Assembly (NCBI GenBank): GCA_963580285.1
Contig: OY757026.1
Span: 67,395,396-67,459,395 of the forward strand
Length of the DNA: 64,000 bases
Source of the DNA: Lucinisca nassula
Lineage: Eukaryota; Mollusca; Bivalvia; Lucinida; Lucinidae
Direction: 5' to 3'
Numbering within the stretch: the stretch's first letter is position 1; each line of letters begins with the position of its first letter. Below the pieces are notes generated by a model. It was not told the DNA's origin, ran no database searches, and saw nothing but the letters and a program-made list of their open reading frames with translations. The position numbers and the translations under genes were made by a program. Below are positions 10,001-22,000 of the stretch, piece by piece.

Positions 10001-13000
10001 GTGAGGGTGGATAGAAAAATCCGTCTCTCGGCAAGCCTCGTGATGCCGGACAGTGACCCTCGGGACGGATTTTTGCATCCACCCCTCACACCCATGTAAG
10101 ATTCTTATAATATCTCAAAAACAGTTACCCAATGAAAATCTGTGAAATTTTCTTACTGGTGTCCCAAACTAAGTTGAGAAATAAAGAATACCAGGTTCGT
10201 GTCATTTGATATCAAGTTTATCAGGCAAGGCTTTCAGAACGCTTGCAGAATAGCGAGGCTTGCGAGCGATTCTACATGCGTTCTCGAAGCCGAGCCTGAA
10301 AAACTTGATATCAAATGACACGAACCTGGTATTCTATTTATCAGTTAACCCCCCTGCAGTCAATTTAGGGATAACTGATACCGTCTGCTACATGTACATA
10401 TAAGCCATAAAATTCCATGAAGTAAACTGGACCACCTAAAGGTGATAAATGCCCCCGCCATATGCCTCCTTAGATAAATAATTTGTTTGACATTTGCAGC
10501 AGAAAGGCATACATTCTAACTAAACTAGAAACGGCAACATTCTCCAAGACACATATGGCCAAAATGTAAAAGTCGTTCAAAGGGTCATAATTGTGCAATA
10601 AGCGGCTGGATAAGAGGCCTGTTTCCATTATACCCATATTCAATGCATGTCTGACCTGTGTTGCAAGTTCCAATGCCCTGCGTAAAATACTGTAGGAGGA
10701 GTTGCGGGGACAAGAATAGTGCTACAAATTGTGACGTACGGACGGCGTACGTACGTACGAACAAATAGAGGCCTCCGTGGCGCAGTGGTTACGCTACTCG
10801 TCTTGTAAACCAGGGATCGCAGGATCGATCCCGGGCTTCTCCAGACTTTCGGATGAGTCTTTAAACCGAGGTCCCGTCTCCGTATGACCTTAGCTGTTGG
10901 TGAGACGTAAAACTCAAACACTCACTCACGTACGAACAAGGGCAAAACGTACGTGCGAACGGACAAGAGCAAGACTTTATGCCCCTCCCCACTGCGTAGC
11001 GGGGCATAAAAATACAGTAAAATTCCTATATTAAGGCCACACCTTTTGGAATGTTCAAAAGTGGTTTGTAAGACCACTTTTGCACAGTCCCAAAGGTGGT
11101 CTCTGACCAGAGGACAGTGTATGCAGAACAGACAAAAAAAAAAAGAATAACATTAACATGTAAATAAGCTTCTAAAAGCAGATTTAGTCTTAATTTTAGG
11201 ATGTCTTAATAGCGGAATCTTACTGTACTTGGTTAGCCTACTACAGAACTTACAAGATTCAACATGGCTCTCGGAAAATCTCTCCAACTTTTCCCAAAAT
11301 CTTGTTTTAACACTGCATCGTCGTCTTTTGTATTGCAAGCCTCTGACTTTCTCTGCAGCTGTAATTTGGCACTGCCTTGGAAATTAACATGTAGCACATG
11401 ACGAATACATGTCTATATACAGTGAAATTCCGCTATTAAGACCACCCAAAATTAAGACTAATTCTGCTTTAAAAAGATTATTTAGTAGGTTGCAGTTATT
11501 CTTTCTTCGTGTTTTCTGCATTCAGTGTCCTCTGGTCATGGACAACCTTTGGGACTGTTCAAAATTGGTCTTAAAGACCACTTTTTAACAGTCTCAAAGG
11601 TGGTCTTAATATAGAAATTTTACTGTAGTTTGATCCCCTTGAATCCTACATTTACATAGTGGATGCCAATGTCCTGTGAAACGGGAGTATACAGGGGGTA
11701 TTATTTTTCTTACATGTATTTCTGCTCAAAAACATAGATTGTGTTTTCTCGTTAGAAACGCCTCAAAGGCGGTTCTATCGAGAACCAACATGTTATCTTT
11801 TGAGCAAAAATAGGACAAGTAGATTTTCTTCTGAAATTTGTCATTACTTGATGATGGAATTGTTATTATATTTGAACAGTCGTATTTTCGTAATGAAAAT
11901 GAAAGACCTTTAAAGATTGTCTTTGGAAACTGGGAGAAAATCATCATCACATCACGTGAACAAGTTTGTGAAATAAAGCCACCCCTACCCTACTTTATAT
12001 GGAGAAAGCTGGTGGGGTTAACGGGGGTATACATTATTTGTTATTTCTGCACCAAGACAGAGGTTGTAGATACTCGTTAGAACCGCCTCACGAGCACCCG
12101 CAGCCTATGCTTGTGTGTAAATAAGAAAAAATATCACGGACATTCATAAAAAGAAGCCATTTTGGAGATGTGAAAACAAATGCACAATCTCGCACGGATG
12201 TGTTATCGTTGAAGAGTTTCGAGCTTCCGTGGACTGAACAAATCTACATGCTTAAACCACATCGGAACTAAGGGCGAGGGTTGTGGCCACGCAAAATCGG
12301 TTAAAGCCCACCAACCCATCCCAGTTATTGCCATTGTATATTTTGCATGTATGTCCTGTTAATTAAGAAATAATCTCCACGTACCGTGTGTTATCGTGAT
12401 TAACACACGGTGTTGGAGGGCAGATTGCGAAATATACCGTGTGTTAATCACGATAACACACCGGGTGCGTGAAAATTATTTCGATTCTAACATGATGCTA
12501 AACTGAAATACAGTAGTAACAAAGCGTTATCTTGGGGACTATTTTGCAGCGGATGTCGACAGAAGGAAATGTTTACATGCAACGTCACGATGACGCCAAA
12601 ATTGCACGCACCACGTTGACGACGTGAATTATCGCATATTTGCAAACGCTGACGTTTCCACTGGGTTCAATGGGAAAAACGTTAACGTCATGTTAGAATT
12701 TGTGTTATTTTAAAAAGCCGTCTGGATAGCCGTGTGGTCAAATATGTCCTTGGAGCGTTTTGCTTGTAATGTTTCTTGTAATGCCGTTGTAATTTGTGCG
12801 TCCTTCACTTTGACGGAAATTTATAGGTAATTGTATCGATTCCTGGGCCCAGTTGTTCAAAGCATCGTTAGCTTAACGAGCTCGTTAGTGGTCATATTGT
12901 TAACTCTTCTAGCAAGTACAATATTGTAAATTTTGGTATTTTTGCTGAAAAAATGTGAGCAGCTTTTGCGTCCGCAAAAGCTGCTCACATTTTTTTCAGC

Positions 13001-16000
13001 AAAAATATTAGCCTATTTGCCATAATAAATGATCAAAGTTTTAACGATACGTTAACTAACGACGTCGTTAGTTTTGAACAACTGGCCCCTGATCGTTTGT
13101 AGGATCCCTAAAAGTAGTTAGCCTCGTCTCCATAGACCAACTGACTCATCAGTTTTCCCGATATAATCTATATATTTGTCGAGGTTCCGTTTTGTGTAGT
13201 CAATTTGTGGATCCGGTCAGATGTGACAGCTATCGAAGATTTCCTAACCGTCACAGCAATAATGGGATGATGCAATGTTGTGAAATCGCAAAACAAAACG
13301 TGTTGACTTCAAAGAACAAAAGACATCAGAGTACATGTTAGACAGTATATTACATACTTCAAATCAGTTAGGTTACATATACAGTTCACTACATTATACA
13401 GCATTTTTGTCAAAAAAAGACAAGAAACAATATTATACAAGCATACCCAAAAGCAGTTACTATTCCACACACATATATAAATTACACTAATATCCATAGG
13501 GGTAAGAAACATGGTGAGCTCGAATAACTATTTTATCAAATACAACCTGAATTATTCGAGCTCACCATGTTTCTTACCCCTATGGATATTAGTGTAATTT
13601 ATATATGTGTGTGGAACAGTAACTGCTTAAGGGTATGCTTGTATAATATTGTTTCTTGAAAAACAGAAGTAGAGGGAATGATCTGGAATCGATACAATTA
13701 ACTCACAACTTCCATCAGAGACACCAAAGGGAAAGAAACACAAACATGAAGCAACAGATCCCAACGGAAATACCAAAAGCGGAAAGCCAAGAGGACAGTT
13801 ACTTTCCCACAAAATGGCCAAAAGGCTATCCAAAATAAAATCATATAAGCGACACAAACACCCAAAGACAAGTCATAACAAGATTAACCGCGACAGAAGA
13901 ACCGCCTTGGAACGGTCAGTGGAAACGAATTCCACTGGGGGTGGGGGGGGGGAGACTTTAATCGATTTTACGTGGCCACAATCCTCGCCCTTACCTCCGT
14001 CACTATTTAAACAAATAATTTGTACAGTCCGCATGAAGCCTCCAAACTTCAAAGACATACCATAACAAAAATAAACCGCGACAGATGAAACGAAACGAAT
14101 TCCACTGGGGGGGGGGGGGGGGGGGGGGGCACCCACTCTTTTTATATCGAAGACAGATTTTAACGAAATTGGGTGCTGAAGTCATCGCGGTTATAAATTT
14201 TTCTTTATCTTTATTTTTTATATCTTTAATTTTTGCAGTATAAATTTCTAATTTTTCCAAAACTAAGACGTCTTGTCCATTATCCGTTTCGGTTTCAAAA
14301 CTTTGGGGCTTAGACACACTGATGAAGATTAAATTTCAGAAAGGCCTCTGTATCACTAAATTTGGTATAGTTACGCATTAATACTAAGTCACCATCAAAT
14401 TCAGGTTCCGATAGACCTTGTTGCAGAAGAGATTTAAGTCCAGTATTGAATTTTGAAATTAAATCAGAATGACGTCTATAAAATTTTAAAAAGGCTTATT
14501 ATTATTATTGCCGGATTATTACAGGGTCCCTGATGAGGCTTTATTAGCCGAAACTACGTAGTATGACCCATCTTCTTTCTTATGAATGTTTTCATTGCTC
14601 TTAAAGGAACTCATTTTTGATTTTTATTTGACGGATTAAATATTGACATTACTTACTTTGATGGTTCGATCAGTCAGATTTATCCCCTAAACTTCAGTTA
14701 AACAAGGCAAATTCCTCTGGTACCGAGGCCCCCTTTTTGGATTTACATTTATCTATTGTATATGGATTTGTTTCTTGCAAAATTTATGATAAACGTGATG
14801 ATTTTGATTTCGAGATTGTAAATTTTCCTTTCTTGGACGGTGATGTTCCTCGTGCGACATCGTACGGGGTTTATATTTCTGCAGTTAGTTCGATTCGCTA
14901 GAGTGTCTAGTCATGTATCCGACTTCAACATTCGTAATAAATTATTAACCGCTAAACTTCTTAATCAGGGGTATGGGTATCATAAACTACGTAAAGCCTT
15001 TTCTAAGTTTTAGAGACGTCATTCTGATTTGGTTTCAAAACTCAATGTTGGACTTAAAACACTTCTGCTACAAGGCCTATCGGAACTCGAACTCTATGGT
15101 GACTTAGTATATAAATTTAGAAAAATACATGCCCGTAATGACTTTAGTACCCAATTTCGCAAAATCGTTCGTCGATATATGAAGATTGGGTACAACATAA
15201 ATGTTATAAAACAGACTGCATGCATGGTGGTTAACACAATCACGGTTGGCAACTTTGCTTCCCTCTTTGATTGCACATCGGTGGGTCGGGCTTAAGATTA
15301 TATGACGGTTCCGGTCGGGCCCCTCGGTGTCTAACTGTTGGTTTTCTTTTGCTCCAGCAATTCTGTTGTTGTATGCTGTCGAGTCCTCAACCTTGTTTCA
15401 TCTTTGTAGTTTTTTTATTTGTATGTTCTCGGAGATGTTACACTGATGAGTTAGGAAGCCTTCATGCGGACTAAACAAAATTAGTGTATACCGCTACAGA
15501 GGTAAGGGCGAGGATTATGGCCATGCAAAATCGATTTAAACCCCCCAGTGGAAATCTTTCCACTGACCGTTCCAAGGCGGTTCTTCTATGATGCTTTATT
15601 TACGTTGTAGTTTGTTACTACATACTGTGTGGATCACTTGTGTCTTTTTATTTTGGATGGCCATTTTGCCATTTTGTGGGAAAGTAACTGTCCTTATTGC
15701 CATCCTTTGTTTAGGTTTCCATTATGGTCTGGTCGCTTCATTTTTGTGTTTCTTTCCCTTTAGTGTCTTTGATGGGTGGAGTAAGTTAATTGTATCGATT
15801 CCTGATCTTTGTTTTACTTCTACTTTGCGTAGTTTATCATACCGATAACTCTGATTAAGAAGTTTAGCCGTTAACAATTCATTACGAGTGTTGAAGTCAG
15901 TCACATGACTGCACGCTCTAGCAAACCGAATCAATTGTGAAATATAAACGCCATAGGATGTCGCGCGTAGAACATCACCATCCAAAAAAGGAAAGTTTAC

Positions 16001-19000
16001 AATCTCAAAATCAAAATCATCGCGTTTATCATAAATTTTGCAAGAACTAAACCATCCACAATAGACAGATGCAAATCCATCAACGGGGCCTCTGTATCAG
16101 AAGAATTTGCTCTATTTAACTGAAGTTCTTGGGGTATATTTGCCTGATCAAACCATCGAAATAGGTATTATCAATATTTAATAAATCATCCAAATATCTA
16201 AAAGTGGAGCTAAAAGCTTCAATGATTTCAGACTGGTTATCAGCAGAAAGGGACATCATGAAGTCTCCCTCATAACAAAACAAAAACAGATCAGCCACAA
16301 GTGGTGCGCAATTAGTACCCAGCGGAATACCCACAACTTCTCTAAATAAAATAGTACCAAATCTTATGTACATATTGTCAAGTAGAAAGGTGAGAGCTTC
16401 ACACACCTTCTGACATGACCATAAAGTATAGTTTTTATGCTCTTCAGAAGTGAAAAACGCATTTCGTACATTACATGCAAGATAGAGGGAGTCTTCCCTA
16501 TGAAATGTCCATTCAATTAAATCAATACGTTTTTCTTTAATAAGATTATGAGGAACGCAGTGTAAAGGGTGGAAAAATCATGAGTCGACAAACTTGAAGC
16601 TCGAAAACGCCTGGATTTCAATTCATTTAAAACTTCATTAGAATTTTTATAGACCAAAACAGATTTCTACCTGATCTTTCGATTACTACTTTGGACATCT
16701 CCTTCCTGATGCCCGGGACTTCCGTGGAGTGTGGGCCATGTTTGCTGATGTTGGCGCGGTGGGGGAGGCCTATCAGAACTTTGGGGTTGAGACAAACTGA
16801 TGAAGATTAAATATCAGAAAGGCCTCTGTGTCACTAAATTTGGTATAGTTACGCCTTAATTGTCGCAATATTTTATCACGTGCTTTTTGATGGCAGTAAA
16901 ACATGAAGTTAATAATTTGGAGAGTTCAGTGGTAGTACAAGAGCTTGAAGTTGCAATAAACCGTGCTTTATATGGTCTTTTATGAAGTTTAGGTAACAAA
17001 TATAACGTAGGAAGCTTATCTTGGCCTTCTGTAACACAGACAGCAAACTTGGTGACTGAATGACAAATATTGTCATCAACTAAAGCCCTCTCTACAGCTA
17101 AAGGCTGAAGTTCATAGGCCTTAGTGCCACCAAGTTCTTGCTGAAGAGTGTTAACATAGTGAAGCCGTCAAACAACGAAGTCTTTTTATGACAAAATGCT
17201 GTAAAATGTAGTAAACTGTATATGTAACCTGAGTTGAAGTATGCAATAAACTATCAAACATGTACTCTGGTAACTCTTGTTCATTCAAGTCAACACGTTT
17301 TTTTTTGTTGGCGATTTTACAACATTGCATCATCCAATTATTGCTGTAACGGTTTGGAAAACTTCGGTAGCTGTCACACCTGACAGGGAAAACTGCAGAC
17401 TTAAAGGCATTTATTCTCGTTTATTGAGGACCATCGTTGCATTACATAATATTATATAGCCCTCAGTGCTGACTGAAGAGAAGACCCCTATCCTCAACAG
17501 GTAAGAGGCCTCTTGGGGAAAAATCAATAACTTACTAACTGTTAACTAGAGTGTACCTTATTGATTTTCCCCTTAAGTGCCTCAGTCAGGGATTCAACAA
17601 GAGCTACTAATCACCATATTAGGGTCTGTCGTTGATCTGCTACAGACAGTATATCACAGGGGGCAATAAAACAATTATTAGCACACGGTGTGTCCTACCT
17701 TACAAGAATAAATGCCTTTAACTGGTCTATGGAGACGAGGAACGTCTGACATCTCTAAATGTCCGACAAAATCAAAGTTTTCGGGAAGCTGTTCAAAATG
17801 GTTTGAAATGGCCTAAAAGTCGCGAATTTTTAAAGAATTTTTTTTAAATTTAACTTGCAAAATTTATGTGTGGCATCTTAGTTATGGATCCCAAAATGTC
17901 TTTCATCCCTACAGGTCCGCCAGCATTACAAGTAACTTAGAAGATATTCTTATGGCTAATAATCTATTTATTATTACATAAAACAACAATACAACCTTAA
18001 AGCTATGTTAAGAATAAACTTCGGAAAATCTGTTTAATGAAGTTGATTTTAACATAGGTTAATTTTATTTTTAGTATTATTTTTATTGTTGTTGTTACAT
18101 TATTAGTAATAAGAAATATGCTCTAAGTTACTCGTTATGCTTGGGGACATTTAGGTATGCCGGACATTTTAGGATCCATTTTTAAGCTACTTATTTACGA
18201 AGGTGAACTTCTTTAACATAGGTTTAACGATATTTTGTTTTTGTATACAATAACAATTGATTCTTGCACACCAGACAACGAATCCGTGATTTTACCCTGG
18301 GATAGAAATTTATGTTCTGACCCAGGCAACTAACATAAATGCGCTTCAATTCTATTCAACTGCAGGAACTACTTCCGCACTCTTTTTATTTTGTAAACAA
18401 TATACATGTGCGAGCTGTCAAAACTAACCGGAGGTTTTGTGCAAGAAAAAGAATCCAATATGGGGTTCTGTTGAAGATGGGCGTTTCCAACCCTCGGGAT
18501 GACTGTGCTGAGCGGAACCTCGGCGTAGCCTCGGTTCCGCTCAGCACGGTCATCCCTCGGGTTGGAAACGCTCATCTACAACAGAACCCCATATCAGATT
18601 CTTATACTATTAGCCATATGAAATAGTTAATTGTAATGCTAGCTGGTGGACACTTAGGGATGAAGGACATTTTGGGATCCATAACCAAGATGTGACAACC
18701 GAAACTGCCTTTCTTGAATACGTGAAAGGGAAAAAGAAAACATCACGTAAACAAGTCCATGAAATGAAAACCCATTTATACCCCACTTTATAAAGGGAAA
18801 ACTGGGGTTTACGGGGTATACATTTTTTTTCTTATTTTTGATCCAACACATATGTTGTGGGTACTCGTTAGAACTGCCTCAGAGAGACGGTTCTAACGAG
18901 AAACCCACAACCTATATTTGGGTTATAAATAAGGAAAATAGCATCAATTTTCATCAGAAAAATAGCCATTTTAGAGATGTGAAAAATACACTATGTCGCA

Positions 19001-22000
19001 CGGGTGTGTTATCAGAATGAGATAGCAAATTTGCAAAAACAGATTAGGAAACTTTTAGCGAAATAATATGTTAACTTTTGATTTATCCAATTGACATGCT
19101 AGATATCTAACACTCTGTGTTCAGTTGGTTTATAGCTGGGTAGCCTAGCAGCTAGGAGTAAAAGTGAATAATATGTAATAAAAATCATCTGTTTGCACTA
19201 AAATGAACAGTGCACATGTATAGAAGTTTAGCTATTCTAGTTTCTCTTGCTCAATTTTAATAATCCTAAGATTTGAGACTCTTCCAACTCCAAATAGGCC
19301 TATGAACTTCAGCCTTTAGCTGAAGAGAGAGCTATAGTAGATAAACATGTTTGTCATTCAGCCACCAAGCTTGCTGTGTGTGTTACCGAAGGCCAAGACA
19401 AGCTTCCTACGCTATACTGGTTACCAAAACTTCATAAAAGACCTTACAAAGCACGGTTATTGCAAATTCTAGCTCTTGCACTACCACTGAACTTTCTAAA
19501 TTATTAACTTCCTGTCTTACTGCTATTAAAACGCATGTGGTTAAATATTGTGATAAAGTCTTTGAAAGATCAGGAAGAAATCTGTTTTGGTCTATCAAAA
19601 ATTCGAATGAGGTTTTAAATAAATTGAAATCCAGACATTTTCGTGCTTCAAGTCTGTCTACTTACGATTTTTCCACTCTTTATACTACACTTCCTCATAA
19701 GCTTATAAAAGAAAAGCTTAATGATTTAATTGAATGGGCTTTTCACAGAGAAGATTCTCTCTATCTTGCATGTAATGTCAGAAATGCATTTTTTACTTCC
19801 AAAGAGCATAAGAATTATACACTTTGGTCATGTCAGAAAGTGTGTGATGCCCTCACCTTTCTACTTGACAATATTTATATTAGATTCGGTACTAAGTTAT
19901 TTAGACAAAGTGTGGGTATTCCGATGGGTACGAATTGCGCACCTCTTGTGGCTGATCTGTTCTTGTATTGTTATGAAAGAGACTTCATGTTGTCGCTATC
20001 CATTGATAACCAATCTGAAATTATTGAAGCTTTTAGCTCCAGTTCTAGATATTTAGATGATTTATTAAATATTGATAATACCTATTTCGATGGTTTGATC
20101 AGTCAGATTTACCCCCCAGAACTTCAGTTAAATAAAGCAAATTCTTCTGATACCGAGGCCCCGTTTTTGGATTTACATCTATCTATTGTAGATGGGTTTG
20201 TTTCGTGCAAAATTTATGATAAACGCGATGACTTTGATTTTGAGATTGTAAATTTTCCTTTTTTGGATGGTGATGTTCCTCGTGCGCCATCCTATGGCGT
20301 TTATATTTCGCAATTAATTCGATTTGCTAGTGTGTGTAGTCATGTTACTGACTTCAACACTCGTAATAAATTATTAACGGCTAAACTCCTTAATCAGGGT
20401 TATCGGTACCTTAATCTACGCAAAGCCTTTTCAAAATTTTATAGACGCCATTCTGATTTAATTTCAAAATTCAAAATTGGACTTAAATCTCTTCTGCAAC
20501 AAGGTCTATCGGAACCCGAATTTTATGGTGACTTAGTATATAAATTCAGAAAAATATATAACCGCAACGACTTCGGCACCCAATTTCGTAAAATCATTCT
20601 TCGATATAAAAAGATTGGGTACAACATGGATGTTATACGACATACTGCATACATGGTAGTTAACCCAATCACGGTTGGCAACTTTGCTTCCCTCTTTAAT
20701 TGCACGCCGGTGGGTCAGGCCTCAGATTCTATGACGGCTCCAACGTAAAGGCTTATTGAGAATTAGAGAGATCTAATTCAAGGTAATGTTGGTTGGTGCC
20801 TGATGCTCTGTCTCTGGTCGGGCCAATCGGAGTCTAACTGTTGGTTTTCTTTTGCTCCAGCATTTCAGTGGTTTCTTGCTCTCGAGTCCTCACCGTTGTC
20901 TCACCTCTGTGGTCCTTTGATTTTTTGTGTTCACGGAGATGTTGCACTGATGAGTTAGGAGGCCTTCATGCGGACTGAACAAATTATTTGTCTAAATCGC
21001 GACGGAAGTAAGGGCGAGGATTGTGGCCACGTAAAATCGATTTAAGCCCCCCAGTGGAAATCTTTCCACTGACCGTTCGAAGGCGGTTCTTCTGTGGCGG
21101 TTTATTTATGGTGCTGTTTGTTACTTACTGTGTGTATCACTTGTGTCTTTTTATTTTGGATGGCCATATGGCCATATTGTGGGAAAGTAACTGTCCATAT
21201 GGCCTTCCTTTGTTTAGGTTTCCATTATGGTCTGGTCGCTTAATGTTTGTGTTTCTTTCCCTTTGCTGTCTTTGATGGGTGGAGTAAGTTAATTGTATCG
21301 ATTCCTGATCTTTGTTTTACTTCTACTTTGCCATTGCTAAGAAATTGATAAAGGGGGAGTTCCAAATCTGCCCACGCACAGATTTTCTTGAAACTTCATT
21401 TGTTTTTTACTTGAGGACTATCAACTATATATATAACTTTGTTTCGTTTGATAAATTACTATAGGTCTCAGGAGAGCTCCCTGGGGTAGTCCCCTGTTGA
21501 GGTCATACACACCTGTGAACTTTTCAGTCTTAAATCAATAGGTATCATTATTTTCAAATTTTGTTGCTTTGATTGGCAACAGAACTCTATAAGGATTAAA
21601 CTAATAGAAAAAATGTAAATGTGTCTATGTCTTTTAATTTTTCTGATAAATTTATTTACAAAATTTCTTCTACTTTTCATGAAAATTTATAAAAAAAAGA
21701 GATTTTCATCATAAGTTTTAGATGTGTTACTGATCTTGTCACCCCAAGATATTGCATATAAAAAGGGCCACATATATCCTCTATATAGCAAACAAATTTC
21801 AAAAAAGTCAGAAACCGGTAACATTGTTTTTGATTGCTAGATATGGGTTCAGGTCTATTTTTGTGCTAAAATCAGTTACAATATAAGGGGACAAGATTTC
21901 CTTAAAGTGTATTTTTATTGTGTTTTAAAGGTCATTTAGAGCCACCTTATCATACAAAACGTAGCATAGGCATTTATGTAACCCCCCCCCCACACACACA

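Noticed and set aside
13873..14317. Proline- or glycine-rich small proteins
   Set aside because: They are translations of G/C-runs within a minus-strand PLE 3' UTR.
14312..14345. CTGATGA...CAGAAAGG resembling a hammerhead (also at 16796)
   Set aside because: Stem II does not form, stem I is absent, and the sequence is PLE coding sequence on the other strand.
20940..20985. CTGATGAG in PLE 3' UTRs (also near 15443) as ribozymes
   Set aside because: No GAAA strand or stem III follows in either copy.
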